Origin: Terrisporobacter sp.
GTDB lineage: Bacteria; Bacillota_A; Clostridia; Peptostreptococcales; Peptostreptococcaceae
Direction of reading: 5' to 3'
Length of the DNA stretch: 10,916 bases
Assembly: GCA_029851945.1 (NCBI GenBank)
Contig: JARKUZ010000084.1
Location: forward strand, 1-10,916
Under the pieces are notes generated by a model. It was not told where the DNA came from, searched no databases, and saw only the letters and a program-made list of their open reading frames with translations. Position numbers and translations under genes: made by a program. Of this stretch, positions 1-6,588 are shown in pieces (the first letter of the stretch is position 1; each line of letters begins with the position of its first letter).

Positions 1-91
1 GGTATTAAATTAAAACTTTGAAATATAAATCCAAACTCTTCTCTTCTTATTTTAGAAAGTTTATCATCATTTAAAGTGTATAAATCTAAAT
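1..91. repeat. Left copy of 91-bp terminal direct repeat
   Basis: These 91 bases are identical, in the same orientation, to the last 91 bases of the window. The repeat lies inside ABC ATPase coding sequence on the minus strand (translated ...[17 protein letters not shown]...) and is in the same reading frame in both places. Because it ends exactly at the window boundary, it most likely reflects an assembly overlap or a collapsed or circular repeat rather than a biological site of exactly this length. Confidence 0.95.
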
Positions 92-257
92 CATCCATAA
101 ATACTTTTCCACTAGTTGGTTTATCAATAGCCGCTATACAATAAAGTAATGTACTTTTACCACTATCACTTGCCCCTACTATTGCTGTAAATTTATTAGG
201 CTGTATTTCTAAAGTTACTTCATCAATAGCTCTGGCCTCATTATCACCTTTTTCATA
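1..257 (-). pseudogene. ABC transporter ATPase, N-terminal fragment (MacB/LolD type), start lost
   Basis: The minus strand encodes about 85 residues that begin YEKGDNEARAIDEVTLEI and run off the left edge at the Q-loop ([12 protein letters not shown]). It contains a Walker A loop, but as GASDSGKST; the usual GASGSGKST has Gly where this has Asp. This family powers export or lipoprotein/antimicrobial-peptide transport and normally starts about 8-12 residues before the YEKGD segment. Here an in-frame TGA (258-260) stands directly before the Tyr, and no ATG, GTG or TTG is in frame between that stop and the Walker A. The normal N-terminal strand is therefore missing and the sequence upstream is unrelated. 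It shares 91 bp exactly with the ATPase at the right edge. I read it as a decayed copy; if the contig is circular it would be the 5' part of the right-hand gene, still without a start. Confidence 0.8.
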
Positions 258-271
258 TCAACGTTTTTAAT

Positions 272-307
272 AAAAAACACATTGATAGAATTATCAATGT
301 GTTTTTT
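272..307. terminator. Perfect 16-bp stem hairpin, probable bidirectional terminator
   Basis: The arms aaaaaacacattgata (272-287) and tatcaatgtgtttttt (292-307) are perfect reverse complements around a 4-base GAAT loop. With an A-run on one side and a T-run on the other, it can terminate transcription from either side. A second short inverted pair, CGTTTTT (262-268) and AAAAACG (321-327), encloses it. It sits just upstream of the truncated ATPase fragment, so it may mark the foreign side of the breakpoint. Confidence 0.75.
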
Positions 308-477
308 AGATCTCAACGGCAAAAACGATTCTCAACAATTATACCCATATTTAAATTTAACTAAAATATATAATAAAATCTAATTATTTTTATAATAAAT
401 CAATATTTCATGCACAATAAGTATTAAAATATCCTTCTATAGCTATAAAATCACAATCAATTTTATCTATATTATTA

Positions 478-512
478 AATAACTATATTTATATAATGTT
501 AATATAGTTATT
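478..512. repeat. 12-bp perfect inverted repeat, 11-base loop
   Basis: The arms aataactatatt (478-489) and aatatagttatt (501-512) match perfectly. There is no strong T-run on either side, so a terminator role is uncertain. It could be a hairpin left from a decayed element, or chance in sequence this AT-rich. Confidence 0.45.
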
Positions 513-647
513 ATGTAATCTTGTTACTAGAACTATCTTCTGAAACTACTTAATTTATTTCAAATCCTAGATAAAAAATTCTCTCATATTATCTAATGAG
601 CTATAAATTAGAGCAAAATCTTGGCTAAAATCATTTTTATATAATTG

Positions 648-681
648 TTCAGTATATCTTTAAACTGATGAATATACTGAA
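648..681 (-). terminator. Weak candidate terminator downstream of the mgtC-family gene
   Basis: Perfect 10-bp arms ttcagtatat (648-657) and atatactgaa (672-681) lie about 55-85 bases after the mgtC-family stop. On the minus strand the hairpin is followed by an A/U-rich but not U-only tail, so termination would be weak. It is the only hairpin found soon after that gene. Confidence 0.3.
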
Positions 682-734
682 TATAAATTAAAATATATTT
701 ATCAACTATTTGACTTATTATAATTCATCAAGTT

Positions 735-1412
735 TTACACTTCTTCTACGAAACAAACACCTTTACTCTTACTCAATATATTCTTAACTTCATTATATGG
801 TATTTTTTTATTCGTTTTTATAGTAAAAATACCTATAGTTACTTCTTCCAATGATTCACTCGGTCTTATTAATTCCATATCTAATATTTTTATATTATGA
901 TATTTAATGTATTCTATAAAAGTTGATACATTTGTTATGGATTCAAACTCTATATAGACACTATATTCTGTTCTAAATAATAAAATATAATTATCAACAT
1001 CATGAAGCAATGACATTACTACAAATATCATTAAACATCCGATTAAAGCCCCAAAGTAGTATCCTACACCTATAGTAAGACCAATACATGCTGATGCCCA
1101 TAATCCGGCCGCTGTAGTTAATCCCTTTACTTTATTTCTACCCGTAACTATAATCGTACCTGCTCCTAAGAAACCTATACCACTGATGACTTGAGCAGCC
1201 ATTCTTGTAGGATCTGACAAACTATATAACTCGGCAATGTACTGATTTGTAATCATTACCATCGTCGAACTTAAACATACCAACATATATGTTCTAAATC
1301 CAGCAGGCCTTTTTTTTATACCTCTTTCAAAACCTAGCAATCCTCCACATATAGTTGCTAAAAGTAATTTTATAAATGTAGATACTTCATTTATCCTAAG
1401 TAAAGCTTCCAT
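735..1412 (-). CDS. MgtC/SapB family membrane protein
   Basis: This 225-residue protein has the MgtC/SapB family layout. Hydrophobic segments fill roughly residues 12-30, 42-60, 70-90, 98-113 and 115-135, followed by a soluble C-terminal domain (about 145-225) like the ACT-type tail of longer MgtC proteins. Family motifs are clear: ERGIKKRPAGFRT (29-41), DPTRMAAQVISGIGFLGAG (67-85) and VKGLTTAAGLW (95-105). MgtC proteins act in the inner membrane. In pathogens they are linked to survival in low magnesium and to inhibition of F-type ATP synthase; the role here is not known. The ATG start has a good AAAGGGTG site 6 bases upstream. The gene lies 79 bp after the phosphodiesterase gene but is separated from it by a terminator, and a good promoter is embedded in that terminator, so it is probably expressed independently. 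Confidence 0.9.
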   Translation of the reverse strand: MEALLRINEVSTFIKLLLATICGGLLGFERGIKKRPAGFRTYMLVCLSSTMVMITNQYIAELYSLSDPTRMAAQVISGIGFLGAGTIIVTGRNKVKGLTTAAGLWASACIGLTIGVGYYFGALIGCLMIFVVMSLLHDVDNYILLFRTEYSVYIEFESITNVSTFIEYIKYHNIKILDMELIRPSESLEEVTIGIFTIKTNKKIPYNEVKNILSKSKGVCFVEEV

Positions 1413-1436
1413 ATTTTACACCCTTTCTGCTTAATT

Positions 1437-1477
1437 AAAAAAATCCCAAACTAGCAATATATACCAGTTTGGAATTT
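1437..1477 (-). terminator. Rho-independent terminator after the transporter/GDPD operon
   Basis: On the minus strand, arm AAATTCCAAACT (1477-1466) pairs with AGTTTGGGATTT (1452-1441), 12 bp with one G-U pair, followed by a run of seven T. It ends the phosphodiesterase transcript 15 bases after its stop codon and lies upstream of the mgtC-family gene. The opposite strand also ends in a T-run, so it may work both ways. Confidence 0.8.
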
Positions 1478-1486
1478 TTATATCAA
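1458..1486 (-). promoter_or_regulatory. Promoter for the mgtC-family gene, inside the terminator
   Basis: The minus strand reads TTGATA (-35, 1486-1481), 17 bases, then TATATA (-10, 1463-1458), with a TGG just before the -10 (extended -10). The spacer is the first arm of the terminator stem and the -10 is in its loop. Transcription would start near 1451, inside the second arm, so the new transcript could not form the terminator. Confidence 0.55.
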
Positions 1487-1491
1487 TATAT

Positions 1492-2349
1492 TTATAGATT
1501 AAAATATTTTTTTCTATATTCGTACATTAAGCTTGGCCAATCTGTTTGTAATATATCAATTTTCTTTTCATATAATTTTCCCCATCCTTTATCAGGATTT
1601 TCAATTACAGAGATGTCATCATCTAACCCTGCAAATAACTTAGTCCTATTGTCTAAAGTTATTGCATTTACCCACACAAATAAATTTTCATGTTTTATTT
1701 GTTCTATATTTTTTTGCTTAAATAAATCACACTCTTCATTTTCCGCTATAATTTCAACTCCAACTACATTTATATTATCGTACTTTAATACTTCGTATAC
1801 TTCTTCCATAGAATATACTATTGGCATATACATATACTTTGTATCATAGCTATCTAAAAACTCTAGTACTTCTTTTTTCACTGGTGACTTTAGTAAAGCT
1901 TGTCGAACTACATTATACTTATCTAATATTTTACAAACTTCTGGAAGTATATCCCATGCACGATCTATATTATAAAGTTCATTATTTTTAAACTCTTTAA
2001 TAGCATCTTCAAAAAGAATAACTTTATAATCTGTTTTTGCATCTACACTATTGTAATAATATAGCGAGTCTATCTCTTTAGATGACATCGTCTTTATATT
2101 TTCTTTTATTTTAAAGTTTCTTTCTTCCATACCATCATGGAATATATATAAAACTCCATCTGTTGATTTGATAAGGTCCATTTCAAACATATCACCACCA
2201 ACTTTAAGTGCATTATAAAATGCTGGTATAGTATTTTCTACTATATTACCTCCTGGGTATCCTCTATGTACTGCAATTAGAGACCTTTTTTCTTTTAGTT
2301 CTTTACTTAATAATTTATTTATATTTTTATATTTTTCTTTTCCTAACAT
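1492..2349 (-). CDS. Glycerophosphodiester phosphodiesterase family (GDPD) protein
   Basis: A 285-residue protein of the GDPD family, TIM-barrel enzymes that hydrolyse glycerophosphodiesters to sn-glycerol 3-phosphate and an alcohol using a divalent metal. Active-site motifs are present: HRG (28-30), the metal-binding ENT (38-40), EMD (56-58) and HDG (71-73). C-terminal family features include FVWVNAITLD and LQTDWP, the usual final strand. The length is normal. There is no signal peptide or transmembrane segment, so it should act in the cytoplasm on imported substrate. It starts 17 bp after the permease gene stop, with AAAGGA about 9 bases before the ATG, so it is the last gene of the transporter operon; a terminator follows. 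The central barrel motif usually rich in Asp/Lys is weakly conserved (NIDRAWDI), so the exact substrate may differ from classical GlpQ/UgpQ. Confidence 0.88.
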   Translation of the reverse strand: MLGKEKYKNINKLLSKELKEKRSLIAVHRGYPGGNIVENTIPAFYNALKVGGDMFEMDLIKSTDGVLYIFHDGMEERNFKIKENIKTMSSKEIDSLYYYNSVDAKTDYKVILFEDAIKEFKNNELYNIDRAWDILPEVCKILDKYNVVRQALLKSPVKKEVLEFLDSYDTKYMYMPIVYSMEEVYEVLKYDNINVVGVEIIAENEECDLFKQKNIEQIKHENLFVWVNAITLDNRTKLFAGLDDDISVIENPDKGWGKLYEKKIDILQTDWPSLMYEYRKKYFNL

Positions 2350-2366
2350 TTATCTTAATCCTTTCT

Positions 2367-4103
2367 TTACTTTTTACCCTCTCTTCCATATACTAAGTAT
2401 AAAGTAGCAGATGAAATTATCATTACTATAACTGCATATACAAATGTCATAGTTGTATTGTCTGCTACAGTATTAGCATCTGTTAAGTTCTTTATAAACA
2501 CCCCTAATGGTTGATATAGCGGATGGTATAAAAATACTGATAAATCATAATCTGTAAGCAATGAATTAAAATTAAGTGCAAATACAGATAATACTGATGG
2601 AAGTATTATAGGTAACAAGATTCTGAAGAATGTATATAAACTACTTGCCCCTAAGTTTTTAGATGCATCTTCTAGGGTGTCGTCTATACTAAAAAATGCT
2701 GCTTTTATCATTCTTAGTGTATACGGTATTTTTACTATTATATATGCTAAAGGTAAAACCACCAAAGTTCCTACTAATATCTTTCCTCCTACAAACCACT
2801 GCGGCTTATCAAATGTTGTTATAAGGCCTATAGCTATAAGTGTACTAGGTAGTAACCATGGTATTAATAATGAGTACTCTAAAATATCACTCCATTTATT
2901 TTTAACTTTATGTATTATTCTACATGCTGACACAGTTATTATAATAACTCCAATAGACGCCAATAATGAATATACTATACTTACAATAAATGGCTTATAT
3001 GCACTTTCATTAGTTAATAATGAAAGATAATTATTTAATGTGAAACTGCTAAATGATAAAGTTCCTGTTGCTATGCTATTTGCATCGGTAAATGAGAATA
3101 ATATTATTAACACAACTGGTACTACATATATTAAAAATAGTGCATATGCATATATATGAGCTAATAAATTAACAAATTTATTATTTATCTTTTGCTTTAC
3201 AATAGTTGTCTTTACCTTAGAGACAGACATATAATTTCCTTTTTTCTCGAAATGATTCATACAAACTAAAAGAATAACTGTAGCTATTCCTAAGAATATA
3301 GATAACATAGCAGCCAAATCCCTAGACCCTATACTCCTTGAGAAAGCTAATATCATAGGTGTTATAGTTTGGAAGTTTTCTCCCCCAACTATAAGAGGTG
3401 CAGAAGTTGCTCCAAGACCAGTTATAAATATTAATATTGTTACTGCAAATATTGAAGGTAATAATGTTGGAAGTACAACTCTTCTTAATATCAAAAATGT
3501 AGATGCACCCATGTTTTTAGCAGCTTCTATAGTTTGAAAATCTAATTTTCTTATTGAATTTGATAAGAATATTAAATGATTTGAAGTACACGCAAAAGTC
3601 ATTACAAATAATACTGCCCAGTATCCAATAAACCAGTCTTGATTCATATTTGGGAATATATCAACTAAAAATTTAGTTATAAATCCATTTCCTCCGTAAA
3701 TAAACTTGTATCCTGAAACAAGTATTAATCCTCCATAGATTAAAGTGGTCATATATCCTAACCTTAGTATCTTAGATCCTTTAATATCAAAATAATCTGT
3801 AAGTAATACCAAAGATATTCCTACTATATTAACTGTAACAGATAAAGATATTGCTAGTATAAAACTATTTTTCAAACTGTTCATAGCACGTTCTGAACTA
3901 AATAGTTTTTGTACAGCTTCTAAGGAGAAACTTCCATCAATAAAAAATGTTGTATACAATGTATTTATATTTGGTATGACTAAAAATGATATTATAAACC
4001 ATGTAATCATTACATACATAAGGTATTTTAAGATGTTTTCAAACCCAAATGATTTATTTGATTTTCTTTTCTTTAGTGGTGATATACTATTTTCATGTTT
4101 CAT
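2367..4103 (-). CDS. ABC transporter permease, fused two-domain (FbpB/PotBC type)
   Basis: This 578-residue integral membrane protein holds two binding-protein-dependent permease domains in one chain, as in FbpB/AfuB iron or sugar-phosphate and phosphonate-type importers. The two EAA loops, where the ATPase docks, are visible: EAAKNMGAS...LPTLLPS (about 193-216) and EDASKNLGAS...LPIILPS (about 478-503). About six hydrophobic helices belong to each half, with a basic cytoplasmic linker near 285-312. The N-terminus is positively charged and cytoplasmic. The start is 12 bp after the ATPase stop, and its AAGGTGGTGAG site overlaps the ATPase stop codon, so translation is probably coupled. Both halves are intact. 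The family alone does not fix the substrate; Fe3+, phosphonates, hexose phosphates, thiamine and polyamines all use relatives. Confidence 0.9.
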   Translation of the reverse strand: MKHENSISPLKKRKSNKSFGFENILKYLMYVMITWFIISFLVIPNINTLYTTFFIDGSFSLEAVQKLFSSERAMNSLKNSFILAISLSVTVNIVGISLVLLTDYFDIKGSKILRLGYMTTLIYGGLILVSGYKFIYGGNGFITKFLVDIFPNMNQDWFIGYWAVLFVMTFACTSNHLIFLSNSIRKLDFQTIEAAKNMGASTFLILRRVVLPTLLPSIFAVTILIFITGLGATSAPLIVGGENFQTITPMILAFSRSIGSRDLAAMLSIFLGIATVILLVCMNHFEKKGNYMSVSKVKTTIVKQKINNKFVNLLAHIYAYALFLIYVVPVVLIILFSFTDANSIATGTLSFSSFTLNNYLSLLTNESAYKPFIVSIVYSLLASIGVIIITVSACRIIHKVKNKWSDILEYSLLIPWLLPSTLIAIGLITTFDKPQWFVGGKILVGTLVVLPLAYIIVKIPYTLRMIKAAFFSIDDTLEDASKNLGASSLYTFFRILLPIILPSVLSVFALNFNSLLTDYDLSVFLYHPLYQPLGVFIKNLTDANTVADNTTMTFVYAVIVMIISSATLYLVYGREGKK

Positions 4104-4115
4104 ATTCTCACCACC

Positions 4116-5129
4116 TTAATATTGCATTATATCCATAGGATTTAAGCATATTTCTACGGTTTCACCAACTTGGTATATTTCTTGTCCAAATTCTTTTTCG
4201 ATACTTTTTAATATACTATTACCTACTTTTAAATAGTACTTTACATAAAGTCCATAATACTCAAAACTTACGACTTCAGCTTTAAGTTTTGCATACTGAA
4301 TTCCTGCTAATTGTTCATTTATTCCTATTCTTTCTAATCTTATATATGATTGCTTGTTTTCATCTAATTTATAATCTGTTTGGTCATTTATTTCTTTTAT
4401 TAATTCTTTGTCTATTTTATTTATATCTCCTATAAAGTTGCATACAAACTCTGTTTTAGATTCATTATATATTTCCCTAGGAGTTCCTATTTGCTCTATA
4501 ACTCCCTTGTTAAATACAGCTATTCTGTCAGAAAGTGTTAATGCCTCTTCTTGATCATGAGTTACATATATTGTTGTGATTCCAAACTTTTGTTGAAGTT
4601 CCTTTAACTCATTTCTAAGCTGTACTCTAAGTTTTGCATCAAGATTTGATAGTGGCTCATCTAGACAAAGTATCTCTGGTTGCATTACAAGAGCTCTAGC
4701 TATTGCGATTCTTTGTTGCTGTCCTCCTGATAATTCTGATACTTTTTTCATTAACTGCTCTTCGCTTAAATCAACTTTCTTTGCAATAGCCTTTACTTTT
4801 TCATCAATCTCATTTTTTGGAATTTTATTAACCTTAAGTCCGAATGCAATATTTTCATAAACATTTAATGTAGGAAATAGAGCATAACTTTGGAATACTA
4901 ATCCTATATTTCTTTTTTCTACAGGAGTATTTGTTATATCAACTTCATTTGCATATACTTTTCCATCTGTCGGTTGTATAAATCCAACAATAGTCCTTAA
5001 TGTTGTAGTTTTTCCACAACCTGATGGACCTAAAAATGTAAAAAATTCTCCCTCTTTTATTTCTAAGTTAATGTTTGATAAAGCTAAAAAATCCCCAAAT
5101 TTGACTTCTATATTATCTAATTTAATCAC
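4116..5129 (-). CDS. ABC transporter ATP-binding protein (FbpC/PotA type)
   Basis: A 337-residue ATPase that energises import. In order: A-loop FGDFLAL, Walker A GPSGCGKTT (34-42), Q-loop FQSYALFP (79-86), signature LSGGQQQR (133-140), Walker B ILCLDEP (153-159), D-loop SNLD and switch H191. After about residue 230 there is a TOBE-like regulatory domain, as in PotA, FbpC and MalK. All catalytic residues are present. The start codon is GTG (5129-5127), with GGAGGAG six bases before it; no better ATG lies nearby upstream. It follows the binding-protein gene across an 83-bp gap that holds a stable hairpin, and precedes the permease by 12 bp. The complete set of binding protein, ATPase and permease indicates a functional importer. 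Confidence 0.93.
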   Translation of the reverse strand: MIKLDNIEVKFGDFLALSNINLEIKEGEFFTFLGPSGCGKTTTLRTIVGFIQPTDGKVYANEVDITNTPVEKRNIGLVFQSYALFPTLNVYENIAFGLKVNKIPKNEIDEKVKAIAKKVDLSEEQLMKKVSELSGGQQQRIAIARALVMQPEILCLDEPLSNLDAKLRVQLRNELKELQQKFGITTIYVTHDQEEALTLSDRIAVFNKGVIEQIGTPREIYNESKTEFVCNFIGDINKIDKELIKEINDQTDYKLDENKQSYIRLERIGINEQLAGIQYAKLKAEVVSFEYYGLYVKYYLKVGNSILKSIEKEFGQEIYQVGETVEICLNPMDIMQY

Positions 5130-5159
5130 TTATATCTCCTCCATTTAGCCATTTATAAA

Positions 5160-5200
5160 GTATAAAACTAACTATAAATTATTTATGGTTAGTTTTATAC
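5160..5200 (-). terminator. Intercistronic 13-bp hairpin between binding-protein and ATPase genes
   Basis: The arms GTATAAAACTAAC (5160-5172) and GTTAGTTTTATAC (5188-5200) are perfect complements with a 15-base loop. On the minus strand the hairpin is followed only by CTTTATAAA, a poor U-tract, so it should be leaky. Its place right after the binding-protein stop fits a partial terminator or an RNA-stabilising hairpin that makes binding protein more abundant than the membrane parts. Confidence 0.65.
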
Positions 5201-5212
5201 CTTTAAGTAATC

Positions 5213-6274
5213 TTACTTCATATATTCAAGTTCTATTTTTTGTGCCCAAGCATCCATATTTTTAGCTATAAATGTCCAATCTAAATCTTGAGCCTTATAA
5301 TTTTCATTTATATACTTACTTTGTTCACTTGCCTTATCCATTGCTTTTTCATTTGCTGGCATAGAGTCAAATTCTTGTGCCCACTCACCTTGTATTTCTG
5401 CAGTTCCAAACCATTCAATAAACTCTTTAGCTGTTTCTACGTTTTTACTTCCCTTGACAATACCTATTTGCTCAACTACATATGGTACACCAATTTCAGG
5501 GTTAACTAATCCTGCTTTAACACCATATTGTTTTTCTCTTGATGCTATACCACTTGACCACACTTGACACATTGGAGTTTTACCAGATACTAAGTTAGCA
5601 TAAAAATCTTCTCCATCAATACGTGCTACACCATTTTTGTAATATTCCTCAACAGCTTTCCAACCTTCTTTTGATATACCTAATTCGCCATTATCATCTC
5701 TATAACGTGATAATATACCTGCTAATACAACTCTCGTTGTACCACCATCTAAACTTGGTTCAACTTGATATTTATTTTTAAATTCTTTATTTGTCCATAA
5801 GTCAATCCAATCTTTTGGAGCTGTTTCTTCATTGTATAATTCTGTATTATATATTAGTAATATAGCTTGCTTTACTATTGAATGATAATATCCATCAACA
5901 TCATTTAAACCTTCTGATACTTCACCAGCCCAACTTGGTACAAATTGCTCTAATAAATCATTTTCTTTAAATTTTTCAAATTGCATAGTATTTGGACCAA
6001 AAACTACATCGGCTATTGGATTATTTTTTTCTGATACAAGGCGATTTTCAATATCTCCACCTCCACCTTCAACTATATCTATCTTAAATCCAGCTTCTGC
6101 TGCCTTTTCTTTTAACCAATCTCCTCTTCCATCACTTGTTGAGTTAGAATATATAACCAACCTTTTAGAACTAGAATCAGTATCATTAGAAGAACATCCA
6201 GTTAATATTGTTGTCCCTAAAATTAATGTCGATAATAAGATACTTATTTTTTTAGATATTTTTTTCCAAAACAT
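5213..6274 (-). CDS. Lipoprotein extracellular solute-binding protein (FbpA/AfuA/PhnS-like)
   Basis: About 353 residues from the preferred start. The N-terminus is a lipoprotein signal: KK...KK, a hydrophobic stretch, then lipobox LTGC with Cys27, followed by a Ser/Asp-rich tether. An ATG 18 bases upstream (6292) is in frame, but the sequence between them, GGAAGGTGGAG, is the ribosome binding site, so 6274 is the likely start. The mature part opens with RLVIYSNSTSDGRG and has VEGGGGDIENRL and NPIADVVFGPNTM, typical of the iron/phosphonate/hexose-phosphate cluster of binding proteins. It ends with the usual GSKNVETAKEFIEWF motif. It would be anchored outside the membrane and deliver substrate to the permease. 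First gene of the operon, it faces the regulator gene. The GDPD gene in the same operon suggests a phosphodiester or other organophosphate ligand; this is inference. Confidence 0.88.
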   Translation of the reverse strand: MFWKKISKKISILLSTLILGTTILTGCSSNDTDSSSKRLVIYSNSTSDGRGDWLKEKAAEAGFKIDIVEGGGGDIENRLVSEKNNPIADVVFGPNTMQFEKFKENDLLEQFVPSWAGEVSEGLNDVDGYYHSIVKQAILLIYNTELYNEETAPKDWIDLWTNKEFKNKYQVEPSLDGGTTRVVLAGILSRYRDDNGELGISKEGWKAVEEYYKNGVARIDGEDFYANLVSGKTPMCQVWSSGIASREKQYGVKAGLVNPEIGVPYVVEQIGIVKGSKNVETAKEFIEWFGTAEIQGEWAQEFDSMPANEKAMDKASEQSKYINENYKAQDLDWTFIAKNMDAWAQKIELEYMK

Positions 6275-6340
6275 TTTTACTCCACCTTCCATAACTTAAT
6301 GAATTTTGATTTAAATTTTTTTGCAAAGTTTACAAGTCAA

Positions 6341-6370
6341 ATACTATCATCATTTAATAGTACGTGTAAA
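6341..6370 (-). promoter_or_regulatory. Candidate promoter of the transporter operon
   Basis: On the minus strand TTTACA (-35, 6370-6365), 18 bases, TAGTAT (-10, 6346-6341), placing the start near 6334 and leaving a leader of about 60 bases. The -35 lies inside the 13-bp repeat at 6360-6372, which would suit repression. An alternative is TTGACT (6340-6335) with a weak AATTTA 17 bases on (6317-6312). I cannot decide between them by eye. Confidence 0.4.
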
Positions 6371-6372
6371 TA
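6360..6372. promoter_or_regulatory. Candidate regulator operator, copy 1 (GTACGTGTAAATA)
   Basis: The 13-mer GTACGTGTAAATA occurs here and again, identically and in the same orientation, at 6496-6508. It contains a central CG and a TGTAAA half-site resembling LacI-family operators, but it is not a clean palindrome. It overlaps the candidate -35 of the transporter operon. Confidence 0.45.
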
Positions 6373-6386
6373 TACTAGATATTTTC

Positions 6387-6401
6387 TTAACAAAATGTTA
6401 A
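6387..6401. repeat. Inverted repeat TTAACA-AAA-TGTTAA
   Basis: A perfect 6+6 bp inverted repeat with a 3-base spacer in the divergent control region. It could be a protein-binding site, but there is no central CG as expected for LacI-family operators. Confidence 0.35.
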
Positions 6402-6424
6402 CTTTTAAATATTTCCAAACCCTC

Positions 6425-6436
6425 AAAAACGTTTTC
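6425..6436. promoter_or_regulatory. CG-centred palindrome AAAACGTTTT
   Basis: AAAACGTTTT (6426-6435) is a perfect palindrome with a central CG, the hallmark of LacI-family and CcpA sites. It matches the cre consensus at the core but misses at three outer positions. It lies midway between the two 13-bp repeats, upstream of both candidate promoters. Either the neighbouring LacI-type regulator or CcpA could bind it. Confidence 0.4.
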
Positions 6437-6481
6437 TTAATTTCATTTAACTTTATTCAAGCGCTGATTTATAAATTATTA

Positions 6482-6498
6482 TACCAATTAAATTGGTA
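6482..6498. repeat. 17-bp perfect inverted repeat TACCAATT-A-AATTGGTA
   Basis: Two perfect 8-bp arms around one A. It abuts and overlaps by two bases the second 13-bp repeat (6496-6508). A dyad of this quality near a regulator promoter suggests a protein-binding site. Confidence 0.45.
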
Positions 6499-6508
6499 CG
6501 TGTAAATA
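6496..6508. promoter_or_regulatory. Candidate regulator operator, copy 2 (GTACGTGTAAATA)
   Basis: Identical to the site at 6360-6372, offset by 136 bp, close to 13 helical turns at 10.5 bp per turn. The two copies would lie on the same face of the DNA, which would allow looping by a tetrameric LacI-type protein. It lies about 18 bp upstream of the candidate -35 of the regulator gene. Confidence 0.45.
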
Positions 6509-6525
6509 CATTTTAAAACTTTTTC

Positions 6526-6554
6526 TAGATTTTTCTTATATTCTAATTTATAAT
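6526..6554 (+). promoter_or_regulatory. Candidate promoter of the regulator gene
   Basis: A consensus TATAAT (6549-6554) is preceded at 17 bases by a weak TAGATT (6526-6531). The start would be near 6561, giving a leader of about 28 bases that carries AAAGGAGAG before the TTG start codon. Confidence 0.55.
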
Positions 6555-6588
6555 ATGAATATCAAAAGATATAAAAGGAGAGATAAAA

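Larger units (their letters stand above)
308..734. other. 427-bp gene-poor intergenic stretch
   Basis: No convincing complete gene was seen on either strand. All frames are broken by frequent stops, as expected at this AT content. The stretch holds two inverted repeats (478-512 and 648-681, listed separately). It also has a 30-codon open run on the minus strand (570-659) that reads RYTEQLYKNDFSQDFALIYSS and on to a TAG. That run looks protein-like but is too short to assign. A decayed gene is possible. Confidence 0.5.

Noticed and set aside
258..268. TTGAT next to the ATPase breakpoint as an IStron/IS605 target site
   Set aside because: In IS605-type insertion the element follows TTGAT. Here the ATPase remnant itself follows it, no TnpA/TnpB sequence is present, and five bases are easily matched by chance.
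1413..1491. Magnesium riboswitch (M-box) upstream of the mgtC-family gene
   Set aside because: Only 79 bases are available and they are filled by the terminator and promoter; no multi-helix leader can fit.
2677..3030. Plus-strand open frame inside the permease gene, and similar frames at 1469-1849, 5288-5509, 6299-6505 and 10336-10813
   Set aside because: They lie opposite well-supported genes, cover control regions or have low-complexity hydrophobic products; they have no recognisable domains and are shadows.
6275..6292. Translation start of the binding protein at 6292
   Set aside because: The six added residues are encoded by the GGAAGGTGGAG ribosome binding site, and the lipoprotein signal begins naturally at the second ATG (6274).
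6425..6436. A definite CcpA cre site
   Set aside because: The core is right but three outer consensus positions differ, and the neighbouring LacI-type regulator would prefer a similar site. Kept as an unassigned palindrome.
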